From Vanilla planifolia (taxonomy: Eukaryota > Streptophyta > Magnoliopsida > Asparagales > Orchidaceae), in assembly GCA_023846275.1 (NCBI GenBank), contig CM043870.1, positions 16,848,385-16,912,384 on the forward strand: 64,000 bases of DNA, read 5' to 3'. The notes under the pieces were generated by a model. That model worked only from the letters and a program-made list of their open reading frames with translations, was not told the origin of the DNA and searched no databases. This document shows positions 34,115 to 44,358 of the stretch, piece by piece; within the stretch, counting starts at the first letter, position 1; the number at the start of each line of letters is the position of its first letter. Both the position numbers and the translations under genes were made by a program.

Positions 34115-34678
34115 TTAACATTGCAACACTAATGGCGCATGATCTGAACACGACCTGTTAAGTTGTTGAATAGAGAAGTTTTGATAGTGGCCAAGCCATT
34201 TATCATTCATCATAACTCTGTCTAGTTTTTTCCATACAGGCTTCCCGTTTCTTTTACCATACCATGTGAACCTCCCGCCGTGAACAAATGGCTCCAATAA
34301 TTCCGCCTCGCTGATGAATGTCTGAAATTCATGAATTGCTTTGCAGTCCTGTTTCGCATTACCTTTGTATTCTTCTAAATTGGCAATTACGTTAAAATCA
34401 CCCCCCACTAACCAAGGGTAGTTATTTGTAGTGTTTCTATGTCTCAGTAGTTCTCCCCACAGCTCTCATCTCTGAACTTTGTTATGTTTGGCATAGACAG
34501 CTGACAGAAAAATTTCTTCACCCGTTGCATTATGACATATCTTCATAAATAGCGATTGTATGTTATCCTCTATTCTCTCCGCCCGAACTGAACTGTCCCA
34601 CATAATCCAGATCTTATTGCTTGTGTTTCCCTCTCCTCCATGAAGCCCTAGACTGGTAATAGCCCCCCTCAGAAAAAA
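34115..34678 (-). pseudogene. LINE endonuclease domain, C-terminal part
   Basis: Starting at the truncated 5' end, the minus-strand frame reads through a KIWIMWDSSVRAERIED block. A TGA follows at about 34464-34466, then come GGDFNVIANLEEYKG and GRFTWYGKRNGKPVWKKLDR, ending SCSDHAPLVLQC. The G-D-F-N, F-T-W and S-D-H-x-P motifs are those of the APE-like endonuclease that nicks the target DNA in L1-type elements. The N-terminal part with the first catalytic residues is absent, so this copy could not supply endonuclease. A stop at 34115-34117 separates it from the next frame. Confidence 0.9.
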
Positions 34679-37600
34679 TTCATATTTACAAACCTTAATT
34701 TGATGTCATGTTTACATCAAGAGTTAAATTATTACTTTCCAAACTATGTTTCTCTAAAAGGATTAATTGCAAAAGCCCCAATTTTGGTTGCTTTTGCGAT
34801 AGCTCGACCACCAAAATCTCTAAAATTCTTGTACAATAAATTTTTCTCTGAATTTCTTTAAAGCAATATTAAACCTTTCCTATGGCTAAATCCCTTTTTT
34901 TATTAGTCCAAATTTGGCCATTGAAATTTCTAGTTGTTTCCCACCGTCCCTTCACCCAAAAATCAACCAAGCTATCAATTTACTTTATTTCAATGCTCCA
35001 AACTATAATGGAGAGGAAGATACACGTTATTGAACATTCTTTTGAAATTTCATACTGTTTTCCTCGCTAGTCGCAGTTTTTTGAGCATTTTAGGTTGTTC
35101 GCCGTTAGGTTTAATTGAGTATTTTACAAAATTTGATAATTGTTTATTTTTTTATTAAAGCCTTAAATTAATTTAATTTCATAAATCTTTTGGTCCAAGT
35201 GACCTTCAAAATTTCTCTAATTAATTTTGAAATAACTTACTCATCAAATTTGATTATTTATAAATTTTTCATAATTTTTTGATGTTGTTTAATATTTTTA
35301 ATAGTTTCTCTCTTCTAAAAATCATTAAAATAGTACCTTTAATAAGTATGCTTACCTAGACACATCAAATATTCACAAAAATTATATTATTGGATTTCAC
35401 AAAATATATATTATTCTTGTAAGTTTTCTAAGATTTTTTGACATCATCAAATAACTTAATATTTTCTCTTATAGGATATTTTTAATAATATTTTTCTCCA
35501 ATTTACATTCTTCAATGTTTACCTTTTACCTTATTACTCAAAAACCCTTTTCTAATGATATATGATTTTTTTTTGTAGAAATTATACATAATTCATAAAA
35601 AATATTAAAATTTCATATAATCATTGTTTAATCAAATTCATTACCTTCTTTGGTAATAATATATCTTTTTTTTTTCTTTATACTATGATCCATCAACATA
35701 TTTTATTAATTTTTTTGTGATATAAATAAATTTTTTGAAGAATAACTAATTAAATAAGACTCAAACTTTTGGGATATTAAACTTGGTTTGGCTCCAATTA
35801 GAGTGGTGGAAGCATTATGTATTTCAATTGGGGGATCAATTTGAGAAGCTTAGAAATTTGGAATATTAGGACAACACCAAACATATTCCTTATACCATGT
35901 TTTTGTTAATTTTTTCCATCAACATATTTTATTAATTTTTTTGTGAGATAAATAAATTTTTTGAAGAATAACTAATTAAATAATACTCAAAACTTTTGGG
36001 ATATTAAACTTGTTTTGGCTCCAATTGGAGTGGTGGTAGCATTATGTATTTCAACTGGGGGATCAATTCGAGAAGCTTAGAAATTTGGAATACTAGGGCA
36101 AGACCAAACATATTCCTTATAGCATGTTTTTGTGGCCTCCCAAGCTTTAATTCTTTAATGTGCTTTACTTATTAAGGTCCAAGAAGTAGCAGTGAAGAGA
36201 TGACACAAAATGAAAATGGTGTGAAAGGTTTCTAATTCGAGATCCTTAGTAATTTGTTTAAGGATATCAGCGGATCTTTTATTTTTAATTTATTTTGATG
36301 AAATTGAATATTAAGTCTTTGAATTTCTTGTCTCATTATTTTTTATACCAACCATCTTCCATACTAAGTCTTTTCCCTGCTAAAGTTTCTCCCAAGCACA
36401 TTTTTGTAGTTGTTAGGAGTGAGTGAAGTTAGAGCTTTGGTTTGAATTTCACTTCCCTTCTACGAAGTTTAATGCATATCATGTAATTTTGTTGTCATGA
36501 TTCTTGAGCTTTTGAGTTTGCCCTGCTTTTGTGGGGAAATGAACATTGTTATGTTCAGTGATATTAAGCAAGCTCCCACTGTGCACGTTGGATGTAGCTA
36601 CTGTTAACCCAATTTCCATTTAAAGAATTATCGGGCTCTTATCATGTTGTCCTGTGAGGTCAACCTGATATGAGCAGATAAAAACAATCAACTAATCATC
36701 TAGGTAAGCTTTATCTCCAAAATGTGATAATTCTGGGTTGCAACTTCTATTATCTAGTTACTTTCCTACAACAACATTCAGGAATTAGGCAGTTGCATTT
36801 TGAATTTCTATCCAAGAGAACTCCTAGAGTTCTCATGGAGTGCAACCATCTCAGTAGAAAGAGTGGGGGCTGAGACCAGAATGTGGGCCTAATGCTTGAC
36901 AATTCAATTGTAGAAAGAGGAAAGACTGTTGTGGATACTTAATTATAAGAACACTTCCTCAACAAAGTCTGAGGAACCACCGAAACAATGCTCTCAACAA
37001 TTTGTAATGACTCAAGGGCCTTCATACTAAGCTCTAAGATTCATTCTATCTACTTTGCAAGTGTTTATGTCTTGCTTCTAGCCTTATAAAGTTATATGGC
37101 CCCTTGTAAATTTTTTAATGACCATTTTGTACACAAAATAGATAGTGACACTATCAGGTCTCTACCCATCATAGTTTTTCCCAATTATGATTTTTTCACA
37201 TAAACCATTGTTCTTACTAGTTTCCTTTATAAAAACTCTTAGTAGCTGTGAATATGAAGTAAGTCTCTAACAAATACTAAAATATCTGATTCTGCATCAA
37301 GAATCACCATAGTTGAATGGTGGTTGAATAAAGAGATTTAGAACGCAGCTTTACAAGATGATGATTACCAAAACTGAAATGTCCTCAGATAAAGAGATTT
37401 GTGGTGCAGCTTTATGTGTTGCGTTGGCATGACAGCTATTTAATAAGATTACTATGTTAAGGATATTTTATTGAAGATTTTATAAAAGATTTACGATAGC
37501 ATGCCATGTAATTGATGGCACTATAAACGTTTTGTATATATTATCATGACTGATTTTCCCCGGAATTCTTTTGGTTTCTTATTTTCTTTACTTGACATTC

Positions 37601-38487
37601 TGGTCTTCCTCATGATAATAACTGCATTCTTTTAGAGATTAGTCGTTTGAAAGCACACAATTGCACCTCATCGTAGCATTTTGAGTATGCAAGATAGGGC
37701 ACCCATTACAACTTCAGTAGAGAAAGGAGGTGAGTAATATTCGTTGGTCATCTACAAGATGAAATTTACCTACTATGGGAGCCTTAAATGTTCATAGAAA
37801 AGTTTCATAATGAACATATTGATTCTTTAAGCAAATAGAGCGAGAGAAAAGTTGTTCTGCAGCTTATTTGGAATGATAGTGTTAATGGAAATGAAAGCTT
37901 AGAGATTGTATCTTTGCACATAATATTTTTTCTTTTTCAAGAAGAAAATGGCTCATTTACCATCATAGATGCATGAAAAAACGTTCTCATAGAAACGTCT
38001 ACCTTTGGTAAAGGCCATTTTGTTAGAAAGAATGTCATGACAACTGTCTTAACCCTTTAAGTGATGATCTTGGCACTGATCTTATAGATAATATTACAGA
38101 TGAGGATAAGCATGTAAAAGTTGATCAAGTATTTCTTTTGTCCATTTGAATAATATTATACCAGTTAGTACTCATACCTGTCCCATTTAAATAACATTCT
38201 ACCAGTTATTTGAAAAAATTGCTCGTCAAGGTTTTGTGATTGATCATGGATTTTAATTATAACGTATTCATTTCTCAATGGTGCTTTAAAGCATAACTTG
38301 ATGCTTTAAGATATATACACAGAAAACTTTTGTACATCAAACTGTTTGCTATCCATGTAACCATTGAATTGTTTGTACTCAAACGTGTGCTTTTTGGAAC
38401 CAGAAAAGTGTCATATGATATGCGATAAAGTATATTCACGAAAACCACATTACATGCGTAGATCACATCGTTTATTCTATCAAACAG
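34679..38487. other. Intronic part of tandem unit between LINE and exon A
   Basis: AT-rich, with a 226-bp tandem duplication at 35691-36142 and otherwise no recognised content. The short open frame at 34882-35070 has no family resemblance and no splice or start context. The stretch recurs in copies 2 and 3. Confidence 0.55.
35691..36142 (+). repeat. 226-bp tandem duplication, unit copy 1
   Basis: The block starting CATCAACATATTTTATTAAT at 35691 begins again at 35917. The two halves differ at several positions (for example TGATATAAAT against TGAGATAAAT), so this duplication is older than the 11.7-kb one. Confidence 0.95.
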
Positions 38488-38884
38488 GTCTTCTGGCACT
38501 GCAGAAGTTTCTATTTCATTTTCTTGTGACTTTCAATTATCTGGCACCACAAAAACTGTGCAGTACGCATCATCCAGGACTTTGACAGTGATGTGTGATC
38601 CTCCTCTTGCTCTTGGCATGCCAGTAACATGGGTTCTTCCCCCTTCCTATATGACTTCAGATCTGCTGCCAGGTTCAATAGAATCTTATGGACCATTAGA
38701 TGTGCATTACCGCAGAAAAGGAATCATTTTTTTAGTGTTAAGGACTTGTGAAAGCAAACAGCATCCTATTACAATGCATGGTGGCAAAATTAAAACTGGT
38801 AACGTCAATGATCTAGCTTGCATACAGGGAAAAGACCAAACTACAGAGCGAATGGAAATTGCATATTGCATAAGTGTTTCTGAG
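38488..38884 (+). pseudogene. GP210: gp210 exon A, unit copy 1
   Basis: A 397-bp exon between AAACAG and GAG|GTTAGT. It opens with one base of an Arg codon, then SSGTAEVSISFSCDFQLSG and TTKTVQYASSRTLTV. It continues with PLALGMPVTWVLPPSYMTSD, a highly conserved gp210 block (P-L-A-L-G-x-P-V/I-T-W-V/I-L-P-P), and ends NDLACIQGKDQTTERMEIAY-CISVSE. No lesion is seen. The phase fits the exon ending at 19275. All protein residues are the same in the three copies. A competing frame (38364-38585) is a shadow. Confidence 0.95.
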
Positions 38885-41420
38885 GTTAGTTGGTCATGGT
38901 TGCACATCACTTACTACCACTTTAAGCATGGAATTGTTCATTTCAGTGTATTGTAGAATTTTATCTATATTAATGTATGTTGGAAATATTTTTTGCTCAA
39001 GCCCATTCTACATTAGCTAGTTTTGTGTTATGTTCTAATCTGATTAAAACCAAACCGAGCATAAATTAGTTGTTTTAGTGTCAATTAATTGAACTTGTAT
39101 GCTGATTTCTTATTCAAATTTATATTCATGAAAAAAACTACTGATTATGGACTCTAGATATGCTCCACAAACTAAAAAGCTAGGTCAACGAACCATATCA
39201 TTATACTCGTTTTGGATAGTCAGAGTTTTTGATATGTAAACTCAGCCAAAATTTGAAAGCTACAACTTTCCAGGACAATAAACATAGAACCATGACAAAC
39301 TAATCGATTTGGTCATCTTTGTCCTTTTCAACAGATTAATGCACTTTCTTATTTCCTTGTATAATATAGATATTGCTAACTCAGTTATAAAAGTATCAAC
39401 AGTAATAGAGTGAAGAGTGCATTTTTTAAAAGTGAGTTGCTAGCCGTAGTGCTATTAGTGCTGAAAGTAATTTTTAATAATGGCTATATGGTCAGCTGAT
39501 GGCCAATAAATGATTAAGCTAGTAAATGATTGGATTAATAATATAGTTACAAGAAAGTGAAATATCTAAGCATGTGAATAAACAGATGAGGCTAAAATGT
39601 GATCAGTACAATTACCTGAGGCTATAACTTGTCACCTCTTTATCCCATCTTTGGGGATCAAATTAAGCATAGTACTTACAGTTGCTACAATATTGAGTTC
39701 AATTGGGAAAAACAATAGAAACACAAGGCCACAGTGAGTTTCATGGATACGTGGGCATCAAACATTGTGGGCTTCCACAACAATACCAAGTTTGAATCAT
39801 CCAGATACATGAGATATCAGAAGACAATTAATATTAGATTGAAATAGACATAAGAAAATATGAGCTCTAAATCAAATAAAGAAGCCCAACACTAAAATTA
39901 TGGGCAAATTAAAATAAAATCAGTTCATATCTACATCTTTTAGATGAATGTGAGGAAATAATTCATCTTGAGTGTTTGTATAACTATTATAAAACAATAG
40001 ATAGCAATTTGATCAAAATAAATTTTGATTGCAATAATCATCTCTTTGAATTCAGTCTAATGATGAAATGTTAGAATAGGAAGTTAACCTAATTATATAT
40101 ATATATATATATATATGCACTAATTTAGGTTGCAGTAGTACTTCTGATGAGAAGCAGGAAAACTTCCAAGTAATACAACAAACTACCCATGCTATGTAAA
40201 TTATCAGATATCAATGGATAAATATTGACAACCAGCAATGAATGTTTAGGGTTATCAGAATAATCTACAACCAACTAAAACCAGATAGAAGATTGCGAGT
40301 ACCCTCTATTATGTTAGCCGCAAAATTGGGATAATGGAAATAGCAATACTGACTGAAGAAAACCAGGTAACATCTAAGGAAAACATTGAACTGCCAATAC
40401 CATACAAGCCAGTGTATACCAGTTGATAAATTATATCAACCAACACTGCAGGCTCAGATTTATAGGGATAAAAACTAGCATCCATCGGAAGACAAACAAA
40501 TGTTTGAAGGAAGGGGCCATCTACACATTGAGTATGCCATGATGCAAAGCAATTAGAATGCAAGAAATAGTGAACCAGTTATTACATTTACAAACACAAC
40601 ATTTATAGATATTTTTGAGCATATGTGTAATGATATTCATCAAGATGAATAGTCTCCACCAGGAATGTTGGATACAAATTAAAAAACAAATCTACATGGA
40701 TATAATATTATGTGTTTGCATATATGAGATAACAAATCAATACGATATTAATATAAGACAATAAGATATTGAAAAAAAATAAGGGTTTAAGAAATTCCTT
40801 TGTATCACTCCTAATCTAATCCCAAAGAAAATATATGAATTGGTCTATATATTTAAAAGCCTATGGCCTAAAAAAGTGAGAGTTTAGGCAAAAAAGAAGA
40901 AGAAGTGTGGCTAAATTTGTCTTAAGAAGGTTATAGCTTCCTCTTCATGTCAGCCTATTCAATGGCAAGGAAAACTTCTTTAAAGAATTATTACACTGTT
41001 TCCATCAATTGGTGTTTTCGAAAAGCAGGCTGGCATATTTTTTGAAGTTCTTACTACTTTATTGATTAAAAAACTTTTTTTTGATGTCATAATTTCCACT
41101 AATTATCAGATGATATTTTTCTTTTGAACTTAGCATTTGCAAAACATTTGCTCGGAAACATGTCCTTAATGTTTTTTTTTTTTTTATAATTCTAAGATGC
41201 TAGATTATGTTCTGTAATATTGTGCATAAATATTTTTACTTAGTACTACAAAAATTTGAGAAAATTCACTTTGCATAAAGGGCAGGAAGTCTGTGCAATA
41301 TATGTTGTGTTGTGTTTTTTATTACTACTTGTATTTTTAGGTTATTAAATGAATTATAAATGAGTGATTTATTAAATTGCTTAACTTCAATTTTGACTAA
41401 AATTTTTGTTGCCTGCTCAG
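38885..41420. other. GP210: Intron between exons A and B in copy 1
   Basis: It starts GTTAGT and ends GCCTGCTCAG. It contains an (AT)n tract and no other recognised element. The 84-codon minus-strand frame at 40309-40563 (also at 52003 and 63699) is not supported by any splice or family evidence. Confidence 0.6.
40094..40116. repeat. (AT)n microsatellite, 23 bp, unit copy 1
   Basis: An uninterrupted AT dinucleotide run in the A-B intron. The same locus is 27 bp in copy 2 and 25 bp in copy 3, so copies differ by whole dinucleotides. Confidence 0.95.
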
Positions 41421-41523
41421 GTGGCACATGTAAGGGTGTCTGTTGCAAAATCCTCATTCCATTCAGCATACATCGGTATAAATGGAAGGTTGGAGTTGGT
41501 AATTAACTACTGTGATGAGCTAG
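41421..41523 (+). pseudogene. GP210: gp210 exon B, unit copy 1
   Basis: A 103-bp exon after CTGCTCAG reads VAHVRVSVAKSSFHSAYIGI, then NGRLELVINYCDEL and one base of Gly, ending CTAG|GTAATT. It matches gp210 V-A-x-I/V-R, where the segment ends in L-x-L-x-I-x-Y-x-D-x-L-G. It is intact and in phase 0 with exon A. The 2.5-kb intron before it contains the (AT)n microsatellite. Confidence 0.92.
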
Positions 41524-41615
41524 GTAATTTGTTCCCACATGGTTTTGGCTTTTCTTCTTAGTTACTCATGAAAGGCTTTATTTAGCTCTTTTTATTTTGC
41601 TTTTTAAATTTTAAG

Positions 41616-41736
41616 GTACTCATTTACTGAAGCTAATGGTGCGGTTCCATTTAATGTTGAGATCAATCGCCCAGATGTAGTATCTGTTCAACTGCCGGAT
41701 GCTAAAAATATAACATCTGAGAAAATATTTCTGCAG
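41616..41736 (+). pseudogene. GP210: gp210 exon C with 1-bp frameshift, unit copy 1
   Basis: Between TTTTAAG and CTGCAG|GTTTGT the exon starts GTACTCATTTACTG. The family continues G-x-P/x-F-x-E-A-x-N. In this sequence F-T-E-A-N-G-A-V-P-F-N-V-E-I is readable only one base off the frame set by exon B, as if one C were lost from ACTC(C)A. The downstream part (EINRPDVVSVQLPDAKNITS, then EKIFLQ) is otherwise open and ends in phase 0. In the frame imposed by exon B a TAG follows after about 20 residues. I see no other acceptor that would rescue the frame. Confidence 0.82.
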
Positions 41737-41852
41737 GTTTGTTGATTCTACTCGAATTTTGTCTTGGGTCCAAAATCTGTATTCATCTAAATTGCTTTTG
41801 CGTAGTATGGACTAACATTTGTTTCTCCTTATTTCACGTTCCTCGTTTGAAG

Positions 41853-41933
41853 GAAAGGTCTCAAGGAAGAGCCCTTGCAAGAATATTAATTAATCATAAT
41901 CAAGAAAAGGCAGACTTCATTCTCATACTATCT
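41853..41933 (+). pseudogene. GP210: gp210 exon D, unit copy 1 (donor missing)
   Basis: After TTTGAAG the frame reads ERSQGRALARILINHNQEK, then ADFILILS. It matches the gp210 block R-G-x-A-L-V/A-R-I/V-x-I-x-x-x-x-x-K-A-D-Y/F-I-L-V. The family exon should end here in phase 0, since exon E begins V-G-A-Q-L-Y-P-Q-N-P. The bases at that point are TCT|CGCTCT, without GT. The next GT is about 14 bases on. So the donor is lost, or a downstream GT is used and a few residues are added. Confidence 0.78.
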
Positions 41934-42084
41934 CGCTCTTTTTGTATGGTCTTGCCAAATTAATTGTGCTCATCTAGCAATTTGGTGAACTTAAGCACTG
42001 TAGATCAGGTTTCAGATGCTGTCTTTGTATTAAGGTATATTTATCAGCGGATTAACTAATTGATTTCACCTCATTCAGATATAG

Positions 42085-42160
42085 GTTGGAGCACAATTAT
42101 ATCCTCAGAATCCAGTGTTAAATGTTGGTCAATCTATCAATTTTTCTATAATTGGGGATG
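42085..42160 (+). pseudogene. GP210: gp210 exon E, unit copy 1
   Basis: A 76-bp exon after GATATAG reads VGAQLYPQNPVLNVGQSINF then SIIGD plus one base, ending GATG|GTAAGT with a strong donor. It matches gp210 V-G-A-x-L-Y-P-Q-N-P-V-L-x-x-G. The next family exon (a G-x-W-x-S-x-N/D block) is not found before the unit ends. The exon ends in phase 1, which does not fit exon A of the next copy (needs two leftover bases). Confidence 0.9.
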
Positions 42161-43166
42161 GTAAGTCTATTTTTTTTAATTTTTCCACAAATATAGCTAG
42201 TACAGATCATTTTTTTTCTATTTTTATTCTCCACTTGAACACTAGCAACAACAAGCTTTACTAATCCAGGTGTAGTAAACATTTCCTCTGATGCAATCAA
42301 ATTCTTAGTTTGCTCTTGTATGCAATATCTTGAATAATGTCATTTGTATCATGTTCTATGTGTTTTACTTTTTCTTTATTGCGATGCCATCTATTTCTTA
42401 GGAAATTTTCTTATTTTAAGCTGCTGTGACTTTAGCCTTATGTAACTTGTGACTTCATATTAAAATTGTAGGTAATAAGCATAATGAGCTGTACAATAGT
42501 CATTGTACTCTTTTTCAAAACGTTTTGCTTTCCTTTCCAAGTTTGAGCTGGGAACTCCATTGAATTTCACAATACAAAAACTTTTATCTGGTTCTCACCT
42601 TTTAGTTCATCTCCAACCTCAAGCTTTCTGGTAAACTTAATTCAGTCCTCATCTTATTCCTTAGCAATTTTCTGATCTAATGGTAATAATGTCTAGATGA
42701 AAAAGGTCAGAATGTTAGAGCATTACCCATTTCTAGAGCCAGTCATGCGTTCAGCCTTGTAGATCCAAATTAATCATCTTATAGAGCTTTGATCAGCAAA
42801 TTTTCTGTTGTCACTAAGAGTTTGCCTAGCTGTTTAACCAATGGATTTCTTGTTAGAGTTCTGGCAAAATTAGCATCCTGAGAAAAAATTAGCAGACTGA
42901 GAAAATGTTTTCCTGGCAAATGTAATCGTCCATATCTTTGGTTTAGGAACAAATGCACCTACTCTTGTTCTCCAGTAAAAATGTGCATTTGAGACATTTA
43001 CTTCCAAAAAAATGTATAGTTAGGACATTTTTATAATATGCCATTAGCATATTACGTATTACAAGTGAAGAGTTATCACATGTATTTCAACACAAAATGG
43101 AATTATAGTGGAGATGCAAAACTTTTCTAAGTCAACTTTTATCATATAGATGGATCAAACTGTACT
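42161..43166. other. GP210: Intronic DNA after exon E, copy 1
   Basis: No further gp210 exon or element was recognised between exon E and the CT-rich repeat. The same stretch follows exon E in copy 2. Confidence 0.55.
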
Positions 43167-43559
43167 TCTCTGATATTGTCTCTTTTTTCTCTCTCCTATT
43201 GTCATTCTTTTATCTCTCTCTTAATTCTTTATCACATTATATTCTTTTTGGCTTCTCTCTCTCCTTTATTCTTCACTATTTTCTCATTTTCTTTCTCTCT
43301 CTCTCTCTCTCTCTCTCTTTACTTATTTATTTATTCGCTGTATCTCATCTATGTTCTCTCTTTTCTTTTTCTTTTTGTTAAATCTTCTCTCATCTCTCTC
43401 TATTATTATTTTTCTCTTTATTTTGCTATTATTAATTTGTGAATTTCTCCCTCTCAGAGAAAAGTTACCTACATCTCTATCATCTCTTTTTCAACACAAA
43501 AACTAACAAATCTCTCATATTACATAGCTTAATATATAATATGTTTTATAAATATATAT
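43167..43559 (+). repeat. CT-rich 390-bp direct repeat, left, unit copy 1
   Basis: It begins TCTCTGATATTGTCTC and ends ATATATAT, with a (CT)n tract and long pyrimidine stretches. A second copy lies 803 bp downstream in the same orientation. The two differ by small changes, including the length of the CT tract. Direct repeats of this size around a short spacer could be a terminal-repeat miniature element, but TG...CA ends are absent. Confidence 0.9.
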
Positions 43560-43969
43560 TCTTATAATAATATGTATTTTATATTTATAGAATTTTCTAA
43601 ATATAAAATGTTATTTTACTAAAAATTACTAATCTAAAATTATATCCTTAATACGAAATATTATTTATATTTATTATCAAAGTTAAATCATACAAAGAAA
43701 ATATATTAGGATAATCATTAAATTTATTATTTAAATAACTTTTTTAATTTTAAGTATGAATAAAATGATATTAAATTTATATTTAAAATATTCTCTATCT
43801 ATTTTTAATATTCTAAAATAATAATGAATCTCGAATATTTTTTATGTCCTATTATTATTAAAAATTATACATTTTTTATTTTTATATTTAATAAATATTA
43901 TAAGGTTAAATAATAAGAATTTAATTTTTATTAAATAAATTTTCTTATTTTTTCCTCTTTATCATAATG
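43560..43969. other. 410-bp AT-rich spacer between the CT-rich repeats
   Basis: Almost entirely A and T and without coding capacity or any recognised motif. It is flanked by the two CT-rich repeats. Confidence 0.6.
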
Positions 43970-44358
43970 TCTCTGATATTGTCTCTTTTTTGTCTCTCCT
44001 ATTGTCATTCTTTTATCTCTCTCTTCATTCTTTATCACATTATATTCTTTTTGGCTTCTCTCTCTCCTTTATTCTTCACTATTTTCTCATTTTCTTTCTC
44101 TCTCTCTCTCTCTCTCTTTACTTATTTATTTATTCGCTGTATCTCATCTATGTTCTCTCTTTTTTTTTTCTTTTTGTTAAATCCTCTCTCATCTCTCTCT
44201 ATTATTATTTTTCTCTTTATTTTGCTATTATTAATTTGTGAATTTCTCCCTCTCAGAGAAAAGTTACCTACATCTCCATCATCTCTTTTTCAATACAAAA
44301 ACTAACAAATCTCTCATATTACATAGCTTAATATATAATATGTTTTATAAATATATAT
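43970..44358 (+). repeat. CT-rich 390-bp direct repeat, right, unit copy 1
   Basis: The second copy of the CT-rich repeat, 389 bp here, with the same start (TCTCTGATATTG) and end (ATATATAT). It lies about 245 bp before the right border of the 11.7-kb unit. Open frames across it are composition-driven Phe/Leu/Ser strings. Confidence 0.9.

Larger units (their letters stand above)
30809..34678 (-). mobile_element. LINE (L1-type) retrotransposon, 5'-truncated
   Basis: The minus strand encodes the C-terminal part of an apurinic-type endonuclease, a reverse transcriptase and a zf-RVT zinc finger, followed by a 3' UTR and A-tracts. Comparison with copies 2 and 3 fixes the borders. Copy 1 departs from them after 30808 and rejoins at 34679, having gained 3,870 bp and lost 118 bp. 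No target-site duplication is present. ORF1 and the start of the endonuclease are missing, the usual result of incomplete reverse transcription. Lesions are few (two stops and two frame changes visible), so it is much younger than the gypsy relics. Confidence 0.93.
19276..38487 (+). other. GP210: 19.2-kb gp210 intron hosting nested retroelements
   Basis: The GT at 19276 and the AG at 38486-38487 join two exons whose phases and protein segments fit exactly, so this is one intron. It contains a Tat-type gypsy relic (from about 21.3 to 25.65 kb) interrupted by a solo LTR, then gene-free AT-rich DNA. It also holds the left end of the 11.7-kb tandem unit at 29157 and a LINE at 30809-34678. Long retroelement-filled introns are common in large woody-plant genomes. 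I cannot tell whether it is still spliced. Confidence 0.75.

Noticed and set aside
31975..34118. Plus-strand open frames of 60-97 codons across the LINE
   Set aside because: They are antisense shadows of the minus-strand endonuclease/RT frames.
38364..38585. Plus-strand 73-codon frame overlapping exon A (also in copies 2 and 3)
   Set aside because: It runs in another frame than the conserved gp210 block and across the exon A acceptor; a shadow.
38275..38910. Minus-strand frames of 61-74 codons opposite exon A
   Set aside because: Antisense to a confirmed exon, with no family resemblance. Their repetition at 49965 and 61663 only reflects the tandem units.
43176..44305. Open frames rich in Phe, Leu, Ser and Tyr in the CT-rich repeats (also 54872-56003)
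   Set aside because: They come from simple pyrimidine-rich sequence in several frames at once; no domain, splice context or stable frame between copies.
43167..44358. Complete LTR retrotransposon made of the two 390-bp repeats
   Set aside because: No TG...CA ends, primer-binding site or polypurine tract is evident, so only a direct-repeat structure is reported.
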